A stretch of DNA of 64,000 bases from Actinacidiphila oryziradicis (GTDB lineage: Bacteria > Actinomycetota > Actinomycetes > Streptomycetales > Streptomycetaceae), in NCBI RefSeq assembly GCF_005047355.1, contig NZ_SUMC01000006.1:62001-126000 (forward strand), given 5' to 3'. The notes under the pieces were generated by a model. That model was not told the origin of the DNA. It saw nothing but the letters and a program-made list of their open reading frames with translations, and did not search any database. Shown here in pieces: positions 36,301 to 44,132 of this stretch. A program made the translations under genes and the position numbers. Each line of letters opens with the position of its first letter. Positions within the stretch are counted from its first letter, which is position 1.

Positions 36301-36751
36301 GCGCGGCGAGTCCCGCTCGGAGCAGTTCCGGCGGCTGGTCGCCGCTCAGGCCGAGTCGGCCGCCCCGTCCGGGCCCACCGCGCAGGCCACCGGGACCACG
36401 CAACTCACCGAAAGCGGCCAGGCCCACCGGACCGGCCGGGCGGCGACGCCCCTGGAGCGAAACTTCCTCGCCTGGCTCAAGGAACACGGCCTGCGGCTCC
36501 CCGACCAGACGCAGATCCTGCTCACCGAGGCGAACGCCATGCCCGACTTCGTCTACCGGATGCCCGGCGTGAACCTCGCGGTCTTCGTCGACCATCCCGA
36601 CACGGAGGCGACCACCCTGCGCGACGAGGAAGCCGAGGACCGCCTGTACGACGCCAGCTGGGACGTCGTCCGGTTCCCTCACAACGGCGACTGGGACGCC
36701 ATCGCCGCCCGCCACGCCGGCTACTTCGGCACCGCCCACCCCACCAGCTGA
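30392..36751 (+). CDS. Ser/Thr protein kinase fused to DUF1998 (YprA/MrfA-like) helicase with nuclease-like tail
   Basis: 2119 aa, GTG start with GAGGAGGGG upstream. Residues 8-285 form a complete Hanks kinase: glycine loop GAIGAGNMGEV, Lys44 in VAVK, HRDLKPAN 146-153, DFG 166-168, APEQ 195-198. From about 430 comes a DEAD/H helicase: Walker A TGTGSGKS 452-459, DELH 580-583, SAT 615-617, motif VI QRSGRAGRSGQ near 1360. Cysteine pairs (CREC near 804, CLHC near 914, CEHC...CEMC near 1660-1685) suggest zinc ribbons. DUF1998/MZB follows, with the cluster PCGRGCYECLLTYGNQLNH near 1928-1946. The last 100 residues (PDFVYRMPGVNLAVFVDHPD) resemble a PD-(D/E)XK/DUF559-type nuclease half. It heads an operon with an SNF2 helicase and a methylase; a phage-defence role is inferred. 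Confidence 0.88.
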   Translation: MGLELIGDRFRLMGAIGAGNMGEVSKAEDLMALAGTSERIVAVKTILRRRSGAPVDTRADTKAVERFAREVRIMRRLDHRHLTRLIDGGVDESNGGLPYLAMEYLDGETLRDLIAEEQQLPLSWAAAIGAQIADGLSAAHAADIVHRDLKPANVMLTRGGTVKILDFGMGRIVDDPEEAGLTSTGVAVGTARYMAPEQFEAKPVTQAADLYALGCVLYEMLTSVPPFVSEVRQELGHKHLYEAPTPVRLIRPDIPTELARLIDRLLAKNPAERPADAIAVRDALLPLAGLDGDAPRLPVWDAFDPVRALRTSRPAPVAASEPSAAELVRPGSTTTGMDVFGVHSKLIEDYRSFTEGGTVVRDDRVAAFVEEDLNAKSQWPDPWLSLNPFFAGGGTVLELAGQGVLHEECARIFQANKTEGGTVCDGRPLTLHQHQREAVEAARSGDSYVLTTGTGSGKSLAYIVPIVDKVLRDREAEDPKAAKPVKRVRAIIVYPMNALANSQLKELEKYLRDGYGAGREPVSFARYTGQEDAARRKEIRDNPPDILLTNYVMLELMLTRPDDRRSLITMARGLEFLVFDELHTYRGRQGADVALLIRRVREACQADKLQCVGTSATMSTEGTFEDQKKVVAGVASTLFGTKVRPDHVIGETLVRATDDAPQTVSAERLRAPAAPRAYADLVRDPLTRWIETRFGLATDEATGRLVRQRPAKIEEAAEELAERSGVPAEQCTAAIRATLEAGSQARHPVTERPLFAFRLHQFLSKGDTVYVTLEDKLSRHLTRAYQLEQPGSGGKLLMPLAFCRECGQEYLTVWRTEKDGEMRYEARRDTSATGGRQGDGYLYVEHDRPWPLNPGVAIADRRLPESWLEIDDKGQEVVKKSYRDRVPRAITVDPFGTEGQGELQAAFIPSPFLFCLHCGVAYEQTRGKDFAKLATLDREGRSSATSLISASVVRSLKSVPEEALAKEARKLLTFVDNRQDASLQAGHFNDFVQITQLRGALYRAAVDAGEDGVHHEELASAVANALALDPADYTGEADLPPSLARNAAKTLRDVIAFRLYLDLERGWRITMPNLEQTGLLEIDYEDLQWVAEHKERWDRTHRTLREADPALRAEIVKTLLNEMRRSLAVDVQYFRDDFDSLQRASEERLMDPWVLTKTDSPKVGTAYPQPSRPGMDRSGLFLSARGKFGKYLRRTDDAFDKLDNDDLQLVIEELLKVLAKAGLVKEVSEAPQRSGRFRHASGPTATGYRVAAQSLIWRAGKGERGAHDPLTRTYASGDGPRVNTFFRDLYTNAAGALAGLFAREHTAQVDPGEREKREEAFRKAELKLLYCSPTLELGVDIASLNAVMMRNVPPTPANYAQRSGRAGRSGQPALVTTYCATGNSHDQYYFRNSERMVAGAVTPPRLDLANEDLVLSHVQGIWIAEAGLTLGRALPEVLDISYPATGDRPDPALELLPDIYAASWDADARTRTIAAVFRVLGPLLPEFAKTTWWDERWIEDRVHTAPERFNEAFERWRQLYRDALDDQYVQNKRVLDHSLTEGDRQRAVGRRWEAETQLRLLKNESADSKSVLSDFNPYRYLASEGFLPGYSFPRLPLAAYIPTTGRRKGNGDYLQRPRFLAIREFGPGALIYHEGARYQVTRIQLPPDASGDVTTSEARRCEHCGYHHAPRDRADRCEMCDEPLGAGTHNLLQLHTVYTQRRERISSDEEERRRAGFKLETSYRFQDHGTRKGRLDAAVSDGSGPLAELAYGDSATVRITNVGRLRAKRDDPAGYWLDPGDGRWMNDRDASDASGDSSELPVVDADGNEKRRKKRVIPYVEDRRNILVLKLDEPLPEPVALSLMYALERGIEAAFELEDSELSSELLPPNDGPRDRLLFTEAAEGGAGVLRRLQSEPDALAKAARQALAICHFDEDGEDLGGAHKDRPCGRGCYECLLTYGNQLNHTAIDRHTISGLLLRLASATTRRAARGESRSEQFRRLVAAQAESAAPSGPTAQATGTTQLTESGQAHRTGRAATPLERNFLAWLKEHGLRLPDQTQILLTEANAMPDFVYRMPGVNLAVFVDHPDTEATTLRDEEAEDRLYDASWDVVRFPHNGDWDAIAARHAGYFGTAHPTS

Positions 36752-36787
36752 CCGACGGAACCGACGAACAACCCGACGAGGACCCCG

Positions 36788-39715
36788 ATGACACTCACCT
36801 ACTCCGCCGGTTCCCTGGTGTCCGCCCGCGACCGTGAATGGGTCGTGCTGCCCGACAGCACCCCCGACATGCTCGTGCTGCGTCCCCTCGGCGGCTCCGA
36901 CGACGACATCGCCGCCGTCTTCCCCGCCTTCGAGGACGTCAAGGGCGCCGAGTTCGCCGCCCCCTCACCCACCGACCTCGGCGACCAGCGCGCCGCAGGC
37001 CTGCTCCGCTCGGCCCTGCGCATCGGCTTCCGCTCCGGCGCGGGCCCCTTCCGCTCCCTCGCCGGAATCGCCGTCGAGCCGCGCGCGTACCAGCTCGTCC
37101 CCCTCCTCATGGCCCTGCGCCAGAAGACCGTCCGCATGCTGATCTCCGACGACGTCGGCATCGGCAAGACCATCGAGGCGGGCCTGATCGCGAGCGAACT
37201 CCTCGCCCAGGGCGAGACGAAGGGCCTCGCCGTGCTCTGCTCGCCCGCGCTGGCCGAACAGTGGCAGGGGGAACTGCGTACCAAGTTCGGCATCGACGCG
37301 GAGCTCGTCCTCGCCTCCACCGTCTCCCGCCTTGAGCGCCGCCTGGACCTCGGCCAGTCGCTCTTCGACAAGCACCCCAACGTCGTCGTCTCCACGGACT
37401 TCATCAAGTCCCCCCGCCACCGCGACGACTTCGTACGACACTGCCCAGGCCTGGTCATCGTCGACGAGGCCCACACCTGCGTGGCCGTCGAGGACGCCAC
37501 CGTGTCCTCGAAAACCTCGCAGAACCAGCTCCGCTACGAGCTGCTGCGCCGCGTCGCCGAAGATCCCGAGCGGCATCTGCTGCTGGTGACCGCGACCCCG
37601 CACAGCGGCAAGGAGTCGGCCTTCCGCAACCTGCTCGGCCTGGTCAGGCCCGAGCTGGCCAAGGTTGACCTGGACAGCGAGGCGGGCCGCGTACTCCTCG
37701 CCCAGCACTTCGTGCAGCGCAAGCGGGCCGACATCCGCCAGTACCTCACCAAGAAGGACGGCCTGGCCGACGACAGCCTCGCCGAGAAGACCGCGTTCCC
37801 CTCGGACCGCTTCTTCAAGGACGAGACATACAAGCTGTCCCCGGCCTACCGCGCGCTGCTGGACGACGCCATCGGCTACGCCAGCGAGCGCGTCGAGGCC
37901 GCCGGTTCGCAGGGCAAGCGTGAGGCCCGTATCGCCTGGTGGTCCGCGATCGCCCTGCTGCGCTCGCTGGTCTCCTCGCCCCGCGCCGCCGCGCAGACGC
38001 TGACCACCCGCTCGGCCGCGGCAGTGGCCGCGAACGCGGCGGAGGCCGACAAGCTCGGTGCGCCGCTCAACAGCGACTCCGCCGACAGTGACGTGCTGGA
38101 AGGCATGGACGTCGCCCCCGGCGCGGAGACGGACGGCGCTGGCTCCCGCCTGGCCGCACTCGCCCAGCGCGCCACAGCACTTGAGGGCCCGGGGGAGGAC
38201 CTCAAGCTCAAGGACCTCACCAGGCACCTGAAGGCGCTGCTCGCCGACGGCTACAGCCCGATCGTCTTCTGCCGCTACATCCCGACCGCGGAGTACGTGG
38301 CCGATCAGCTGCAGGGCAAGCTCGGTGCCAGGACGAAGATCGCTGCCGTCACGGGCACGCTCTCCCCGCAGCAGCGCATCGAGCGCATCGAGCAGCTCGC
38401 CGAGGAGGCCGGTGACCACAAGGCTGCCCGACGGGTGCTGATCGCCACCGACTGCCTCTCCGAGGGCGTCAACCTCCAGCACCTCTTCGACGCCGTCGTC
38501 CACTACGACCTCGCCTGGAACCCGACCCGCCACGACCAGCGCGAGGGCCGCGTCGACCGCTACGGCCAGAAGAGGGACGAGGTCCGCGTCATCACGCTGT
38601 ACGGCGCAGACAACGGCATAGACGGCAAGGTCCTCGAAGTCCTCATCAAGAAGCACCGCCAGATCCGCAAGGACCTCGGCATCTCCGTCTCCGTGCCCGA
38701 CGAGATGTCCACCGGCGTGACGGACGCCATCGTCGAGTGGCTGCTGATGCGGGGCAAGGGGGGGACAGAGCCGGACGGCCTCTTCGCGGTCGACGAGGTC
38801 CTGGACACCAGGGCCGCCGAGCTGGAGAGCGACTGGAACTCCGCCGCCGAGCGCGAGAAGGCCTCCCGCTCCCGGTTCGCCCAGCGCTCCATCCACCCGC
38901 AGGAGGTCGCCCGCGAGGTCGCGGCCATCCGCGACACCCTGGGTAGCGCGGGCGAGGTCCGCACCTTCGTACGAGACTCCCTGAACGCCCTCGGCGCGGT
39001 CCTGCGGGACGGCGGTGGCCTTGACGGGGACTTCACCGCCGAGGTGAGCGGCACCCCGGCCGGCCTGCGCGACGCCCTCGCCCCGGTCGTCGGCAGCGAC
39101 GCCGTCGAGACCGGCAAACCGGTCCCGTTCCGCACCGACCCCGCGGTGGCGCGCGGCGAGGCAGCCCTCGTCCGCACCGACCCGGTCGTCGGCGCACTTG
39201 CCACCCATATCCTCAACGCGGCCCTCGACGCCCAGGCCCAAGGCAACCGCCCGGCCCGCCGCTGCGGCGTCATCACAACCGACGCCGTCCAGTCCCGGAC
39301 CACCCTCCTTCTGGTCCGCTACCGCTTCCACCTCACGCTGCCCTCCCGCACCGGCGAAAAGCAGCTCGTCGCCGAGGACGTCCGACTCCTGGCCTTCCAG
39401 GGCTCCCCGAAGAACGCCGTCTGGCTGCCCCAGGAGCAGGCGGCCGCTCTGCTCGCGGCCCAGGCCTCCGGCAACACCGACCCGCACTTCGGCGAACGCA
39501 CCATGACCCGCATACTCGGCCAACTCGCTGACATAAGCGGCCACCTGGAAGCACACGGCGACCAGCTCGCCGCCGAACTCGACGACTCCCACCGCCGCGT
39601 CCGCAAGTCCGTAGACGAGATCGTCCGAGGCCTGCGCGTGCGTGCGCAGAGGCCCGCCGACATCCTCGGCGCCTATGTCTACCTGCCCGCCACCACCGGA
39701 GAGACCGCCGTCTGA
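36788..39715 (+). CDS. SNF2/RapA-like DEAH helicase (DrmD-like)
   Basis: 975 aa, 36 bases after the kinase-helicase, ATG with GACGAGGA upstream. SNF2-family ATPase: Q-like AYQLVPLLMAL, Walker A SDDVGIGKTIEAGL (about 119-132), DEAH box VIVDEAHTC (about 224), TATPHSG, and the helicase-C motifs VLIATDCLSEGVNLQ and YDLAWNPTRHDQREGRVDRYGQ. The architecture matches DrmD of class 1 DISARM and the RapA/HepA branch: swi/snf core plus a roughly 300-residue C-terminal region (from about 640) of unknown fold. It would translocate on or remodel DNA. Its stop overlaps the methylase ATG (TGATG), so the two are coupled. Confidence 0.87.
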   Translation: MTLTYSAGSLVSARDREWVVLPDSTPDMLVLRPLGGSDDDIAAVFPAFEDVKGAEFAAPSPTDLGDQRAAGLLRSALRIGFRSGAGPFRSLAGIAVEPRAYQLVPLLMALRQKTVRMLISDDVGIGKTIEAGLIASELLAQGETKGLAVLCSPALAEQWQGELRTKFGIDAELVLASTVSRLERRLDLGQSLFDKHPNVVVSTDFIKSPRHRDDFVRHCPGLVIVDEAHTCVAVEDATVSSKTSQNQLRYELLRRVAEDPERHLLLVTATPHSGKESAFRNLLGLVRPELAKVDLDSEAGRVLLAQHFVQRKRADIRQYLTKKDGLADDSLAEKTAFPSDRFFKDETYKLSPAYRALLDDAIGYASERVEAAGSQGKREARIAWWSAIALLRSLVSSPRAAAQTLTTRSAAAVAANAAEADKLGAPLNSDSADSDVLEGMDVAPGAETDGAGSRLAALAQRATALEGPGEDLKLKDLTRHLKALLADGYSPIVFCRYIPTAEYVADQLQGKLGARTKIAAVTGTLSPQQRIERIEQLAEEAGDHKAARRVLIATDCLSEGVNLQHLFDAVVHYDLAWNPTRHDQREGRVDRYGQKRDEVRVITLYGADNGIDGKVLEVLIKKHRQIRKDLGISVSVPDEMSTGVTDAIVEWLLMRGKGGTEPDGLFAVDEVLDTRAAELESDWNSAAEREKASRSRFAQRSIHPQEVAREVAAIRDTLGSAGEVRTFVRDSLNALGAVLRDGGGLDGDFTAEVSGTPAGLRDALAPVVGSDAVETGKPVPFRTDPAVARGEAALVRTDPVVGALATHILNAALDAQAQGNRPARRCGVITTDAVQSRTTLLLVRYRFHLTLPSRTGEKQLVAEDVRLLAFQGSPKNAVWLPQEQAAALLAAQASGNTDPHFGERTMTRILGQLADISGHLEAHGDQLAAELDDSHRRVRKSVDEIVRGLRVRAQRPADILGAYVYLPATTGETAV

Positions 39716-42700
39716 TGTCCGCCACCGCACGCAATCAGGTCTTCTCCGCCGTCCACACCATCGGCGGCCTCATACCCGCCGACATGCTCGTCCGAATATC
39801 GGAGAGCAAGGAGGGCAAGGACGTCCCGGGCTCCAAGCCCGCCGACTACGGCGTCATCGGCTCCCGCTCGGTGCGGGACGACGCCGAACGCCGCTGGGAC
39901 TACCTCAAGGCGGTCTGGCGCGAACTGCGCGTCCGCCTCCCCGAGGACAAAGAGACAGGGGCGCCCGCCGCCGACCCCACCGGCCTCGCCGTCGCCCAGT
40001 GGCTGGAGCCGCTCTTCGCCGAACTGGGCTTCGGCCGTCTCACCTCCGTGGGCCCGGCCGGCATCCCCGCCGACGGCGACGCCGGCAAGACGTTCCCGGT
40101 CAGCCACCGCTGGCAGCACACGCTCATCCACATGACCGCGTGGAACGCCGACCTGGACAAGCGCCCCGGCGGCGCGGGCACCGTCCCGCCCCAGTCGATG
40201 GTCCAGGAGTGCCTCAACCGCACCGAGGCCCACGTGTGGGGCGCCCTCACCAACGGCCGCCAGCTCCGGCTGCTGCGCGACTCCAGCGCCCTCGCCACCG
40301 CCTCGTACGTCGAGTTCGACCTTGAGGCCATATTCGACGGCGAGCTGTTCAGCGAGTTCGTGCTGCTCTACCGGCTGCTGCATGTCTCGCGCTTCGAGGT
40401 CGCGGAGGGCGCGACGCAGTCGGCGTGCTGGCTGGAGAAGTGGCGCACGGAGGCCATCGCCTCGGGGACACGGGCCCTGGACCACCACCGCGACGGCGTC
40501 CAGCAGGCCATCACCACCCTCGGCACCGGGTTCCTCAAGCACCGGGCCAACGCGGCCCTGCGCAAAGACCTGGACGTCCACGCCTTCCATACCGCTCTGC
40601 TGCGCCTCGCCTACCGCCTGATCTTCCTCTTCGTCGCCGAGGACCGGGACGCTCTCCACCCGTTCACGGCGACGGAGGACGCCCGTCGACGTTACGCGGC
40701 CTACTTCTCCTCCGACCGGCTGCGCCGCCAGGCAGGCCGCCGTCGCGGCACCGGGCATGCCGACCTGTACCAGGCCCTGCGGATCGTCCTTGACGCCCTC
40801 GGCGACGAGAGCGGACGCCCGGAACTGGGTCTGCCGGGCCTCGGTGGTCTTTTCGATGACACCGACACGGACGCTCCGCTGCGCGGTCTATCCCTCTCCA
40901 ACGCGTATCTGCTGGAGGCCGTGCGCCATCTCTCCCGCATCCGCGATGAGAACTCGGCCCGCTGGCGCCCGGTCGACTACCGCAACATGGGTTCCGAAGA
41001 ACTCGGCTCCATCTACGAGTCGTTGCTGGAGCTGGTCCCCAAGCACAGCGCCACCGAAAGCACCTTCGAGCTGGTCAACCGCCTCGGCAACGACCGTAAG
41101 AAGACCGGCTCGTACTACACGCCCAGCTCGCTCATCGAGACCCTGCTCGACTCCACCCTCGACCCGGTCATCGACGACGCCCAGAAACGCGGAGAGCAGA
41201 AGGCGTCGGCGGCCGGCCAACCCGACAGCACCGAGGGGATCGTCGGTGAGCTGCTGTCCCTGACCGTCTGCGACCCGGCATGCGGGTCCGGGCACTTCCT
41301 CGTGGCCGCCGCCCGCCGGATCGCCAAACGGGTCGCGGCCGTACGGGAGAGCAACCCGGAGCCCACCTCCGGCGCAGTCCGGCACGCCCTGCACGAGGTT
41401 ATCGCGCGCTGCGTTTACGGTGTCGACCTCAACCCGATGGCCGTCGAGCTGGCCAAGGTCTCCCTGTGGCTGGAGGCCCTGGAGCCGGGCAAGCCGCTCG
41501 GCTTCCTCGACGCGCACATCAAACTCGGCAACGGCCTGATCGGGGCGACGCCGGTGCTGCTGCGCGACGGCATCCCGAACAAGGCGTTCAAGGCAGTCGA
41601 GGGCGACGACCCAAAGTACGCCGCCTTCCTGGAGAAACAGAACAACGAGGAGCGCAAGGGCCAGGGCGGCCTTTTCGACCTGGTGGCGGAGACGAAGGTG
41701 GCGAACATCGCCTTCGCGTCGGGCCTGCGCCGCATCACAGCGGCCCCCTCAGACACTCTCGGCGACGTCCGCCTCCAGGCCTCCGCCTACCGCGACTGGG
41801 AGACCTCCGCCGCCTACCTCCACGCTCTGCACGTGGCCGACGCTTGGTGCGCGGCGTTCATGTGGCACAAGTCGAAGGACGCCCCGCCAGCCATCACCCA
41901 CGAGCTGTTCCACGCCCTCCAGGACCCGGACGCCGCAGCCGCCACGAAGGCGGTCCACGAGGAGATCGTGCGGCTGAGCGAAGAGGAGTACCACTTCTTC
42001 CACTGGCACCTGCGGTTCCCCGAGGTTTTCACCGTGCCCGAGGACAGCTCCGACTCAGGCGTGGATCCGGCTACCGGCTGGGCGGGCGGCTTCTCCTGCG
42101 TTGTCGGCAACCCGCCGTGGGACAAGGTCGACTTCGAGGACAAGAAGTACTTCAGCGTCGTCGAACCGTCGATTGCCGAGATCTCCGGGACGGCGCGGCG
42201 CACCCGCATCGTCGAGTGGGCCGAGGAGAACCCGGAGGCGGGCAAGCGCTACCGGGCTGAGCGCCGCAAGGTGAAGTCCACGTTCCTTTTCGCGGGCAGT
42301 TCTGGCGCATACCCGCTGTGTGGGAAGGGCCTCACGGTCAAGGGCGTCAATTCGCTCCAGACTGACCAGCTCTTCGCCGAGCGGTTCGCTTCTGTCGTGG
42401 CACCCCAGGGCCGCTTTGGGTGCATCATTCCGACCGCCATCGCGACCGGAGCGGGTGCTCAGCACCTCTTCAGCGACTTCACCCGGCGCGGCGTCATCTC
42501 CTCTCTGTACGACTTTGAGAACCGCAAGCCGCTCTTCGTCGGGGTGCACTCCAGCTACAAGTTCTGTCTGCTCTCTCTGACCGGCCGGAATCTGCGTGAA
42601 CACGCCGCGAGGTTCGCGTTTTTCCTTGAGGACACCATCAACCTCGACGACGTCGACCGAGTCTTCGCGCTCAGTCCCGGCGAGATCGCGCTCATCAACC

Positions 42701-43851
42701 CCAACACCGGCACCCTCCCCATCTTCCGCACCCGCCGCGACGCCGACCTCACCGCCGCGATCTACCGCCGCATCCCGGTCCTGTGGAACGAGACCGAGAA
42801 GCAGGGCAACCCCTGGGGCATCAGCTTCAAAAACCTCTTCAACATGACCGACGACTCTGATCTCTTCCGTAAGCGGGAGGTGCTGGAGGCCGAGGGTTGG
42901 GAGCTCCACGGGAACGTGTTCATGAGGGGCGGGGAGCGGATGCTGCCGCTGTATGAGGGCAAGATGGCCCACCACTTCGACCATCGCTGGAACTCGTACC
43001 ACGGCACGGGCAACGAGGACCGCCGCCGTCTGAGCCTCGCGGAGAAGCAGGACCCCTCAGCGGCGGCCGACCCTCGCTACTGGATCGCCAATGAGGGGGC
43101 TATCCCGACGGTCAGGACGAAAAGGGCGGCCGAGATCCCAGGCGTCACGATGCGCCTGGAGGACGTGCACTGGGACCGGGACTGGCTCTGCGGCTGGCGG
43201 GACGTGTGTCGCACAACCGATGAGCGCACGGCCATCCCCGCCTTCCTCCCGCGCGCCGCAGTCGGGCACACATACCCCTTGATGCTGCCGCGCGTCTCCC
43301 CCGTCCTCACCGCGGCCCTCATCGCCGCCCAGAGTTCATTGGTGTTCGACTTCGTGAGTCGTCAGAAGGTCAGCGACGCTCATATGAAGCTTTTCATCTG
43401 GAAGCAGCTCCCTGTCCCGACCCCGGCGATGCTGGAGCCCCACACCCCCTTCCTCATCCCCCGCGTCCTCGAACTTGTCTACACCGCACACGACATGACC
43501 CCCCTCGCCAGCGACCTCGGCGACACCGGAACTGCCTTCCAGTGGGACGAGGCCCGCCGTGCCCAGACCCGTGCTGAGCTCGATGCCTACTTCCTCCACC
43601 TCTACGGGATCTCACGCGAGGATGCCGACTACATACTGGAGACCTTCCAGTCCGACTCGGGCGGCGGGCTCAAAAACAACGAGATCGCCAAATACGGCCA
43701 CTACCGCACCAAGGCCCTGGTCCTCACCGAGTACGACCGCATGGCCGCCGCCGGAGTCTCCGTCGACACCCCGCTCGTCGATGGCGAGAACTTCACCAGT
43801 TTCCTCACCCTGCCGCCCGGCCAAGGCCCTCGCCACCCCGCCCCTCACTGA
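39715..43851 (+). CDS. Large N6-adenine DNA methyltransferase (PglX/DrmMI-like)
   Basis: 1378 aa, start overlapping the helicase stop by one base. Long N-terminal region (1-450, helical, no recognised nuclease motif), then an Eco57I-type methylase: KTGSYYTPSSLIETLL (about 463-478), motif I TVCDPACGSGHFLVAAARR (about 518), GVDLNPMAVELAKVSLWLEAL, catalytic motif IV VVGNPPWDKVDF (about 798). The C-terminal third (900-1378) probably contains the target-recognition region. Length and layout match PglX of BREX and DrmMI of class 1 DISARM, which mark self DNA. No PD-(D/E)XK motif is obvious in the N-terminus, so it is likely modification-only. It is the last gene of the operon; the next gene converges. 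Confidence 0.88.
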   Translation: MSATARNQVFSAVHTIGGLIPADMLVRISESKEGKDVPGSKPADYGVIGSRSVRDDAERRWDYLKAVWRELRVRLPEDKETGAPAADPTGLAVAQWLEPLFAELGFGRLTSVGPAGIPADGDAGKTFPVSHRWQHTLIHMTAWNADLDKRPGGAGTVPPQSMVQECLNRTEAHVWGALTNGRQLRLLRDSSALATASYVEFDLEAIFDGELFSEFVLLYRLLHVSRFEVAEGATQSACWLEKWRTEAIASGTRALDHHRDGVQQAITTLGTGFLKHRANAALRKDLDVHAFHTALLRLAYRLIFLFVAEDRDALHPFTATEDARRRYAAYFSSDRLRRQAGRRRGTGHADLYQALRIVLDALGDESGRPELGLPGLGGLFDDTDTDAPLRGLSLSNAYLLEAVRHLSRIRDENSARWRPVDYRNMGSEELGSIYESLLELVPKHSATESTFELVNRLGNDRKKTGSYYTPSSLIETLLDSTLDPVIDDAQKRGEQKASAAGQPDSTEGIVGELLSLTVCDPACGSGHFLVAAARRIAKRVAAVRESNPEPTSGAVRHALHEVIARCVYGVDLNPMAVELAKVSLWLEALEPGKPLGFLDAHIKLGNGLIGATPVLLRDGIPNKAFKAVEGDDPKYAAFLEKQNNEERKGQGGLFDLVAETKVANIAFASGLRRITAAPSDTLGDVRLQASAYRDWETSAAYLHALHVADAWCAAFMWHKSKDAPPAITHELFHALQDPDAAAATKAVHEEIVRLSEEEYHFFHWHLRFPEVFTVPEDSSDSGVDPATGWAGGFSCVVGNPPWDKVDFEDKKYFSVVEPSIAEISGTARRTRIVEWAEENPEAGKRYRAERRKVKSTFLFAGSSGAYPLCGKGLTVKGVNSLQTDQLFAERFASVVAPQGRFGCIIPTAIATGAGAQHLFSDFTRRGVISSLYDFENRKPLFVGVHSSYKFCLLSLTGRNLREHAARFAFFLEDTINLDDVDRVFALSPGEIALINPNTGTLPIFRTRRDADLTAAIYRRIPVLWNETEKQGNPWGISFKNLFNMTDDSDLFRKREVLEAEGWELHGNVFMRGGERMLPLYEGKMAHHFDHRWNSYHGTGNEDRRRLSLAEKQDPSAAADPRYWIANEGAIPTVRTKRAAEIPGVTMRLEDVHWDRDWLCGWRDVCRTTDERTAIPAFLPRAAVGHTYPLMLPRVSPVLTAALIAAQSSLVFDFVSRQKVSDAHMKLFIWKQLPVPTPAMLEPHTPFLIPRVLELVYTAHDMTPLASDLGDTGTAFQWDEARRAQTRAELDAYFLHLYGISREDADYILETFQSDSGGGLKNNEIAKYGHYRTKALVLTEYDRMAAAGVSVDTPLVDGENFTSFLTLPPGQGPRHPAPH

Positions 43852-43922
43852 CCGCCCCACCGGGGAAGGTCCCTGCTCGGCTTCGCGAGTACGGGCCCTG
43901 CTGAGCGGGGTAGTCCGAGGGC

Positions 43923-44132
43923 TCAGGACCCGGCCGCGTACCGCACGAACCGTGCCCAGCCGTCCCGCCCGACGGCGAGGTGGGGACGCCGCACGTTCTT
44001 GGAGTCGCGCACGTGGACGGCGGCTGGAGAGTGGGCCACCTCTACGCACTCGCCCCCTTCGCCTCCGCTGTAACTGCTCTTGATCCAGACGAGGCCAGTC
44101 GACTCGGCTGACGCGGGTGTCTTGATGCTCAT
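43923..44132 (-). CDS. DUF397 domain protein
   Basis: 69 aa. The classic DUF397 core is visible: WIKSSYSGGEGGECVEVAHS, then VHVRDSKN and a C-terminal GWARFVRYA. Such short proteins pair with XRE/DUF5753 regulators across Streptomyces and some modulate development or behave like antitoxins. It overlaps its upstream partner by four bases (ATGA) and converges with the methylase. Confidence 0.88.
   Translation of the reverse strand: MSIKTPASAESTGLVWIKSSYSGGEGGECVEVAHSPAAVHVRDSKNVRRPHLAVGRDGWARFVRYAAGS

Noticed and set aside
30215..39730. Several minus-strand open frames of 900-1160 codons opposite the defence operon (30215-33142, 33254-36739, 36965-39730)
   Set aside because: Gly/Val/Arg/Asp-rich antisense shadows of well-supported helicase genes; no motif in any of them.
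30392..43851. Calling the block a standard class 1 DISARM or type 2 BREX system
   Set aside because: DrmB as a separate gene, DrmC, PglZ, BrxC/PglY and PglW layouts are all absent; only helicase and methylase types match.
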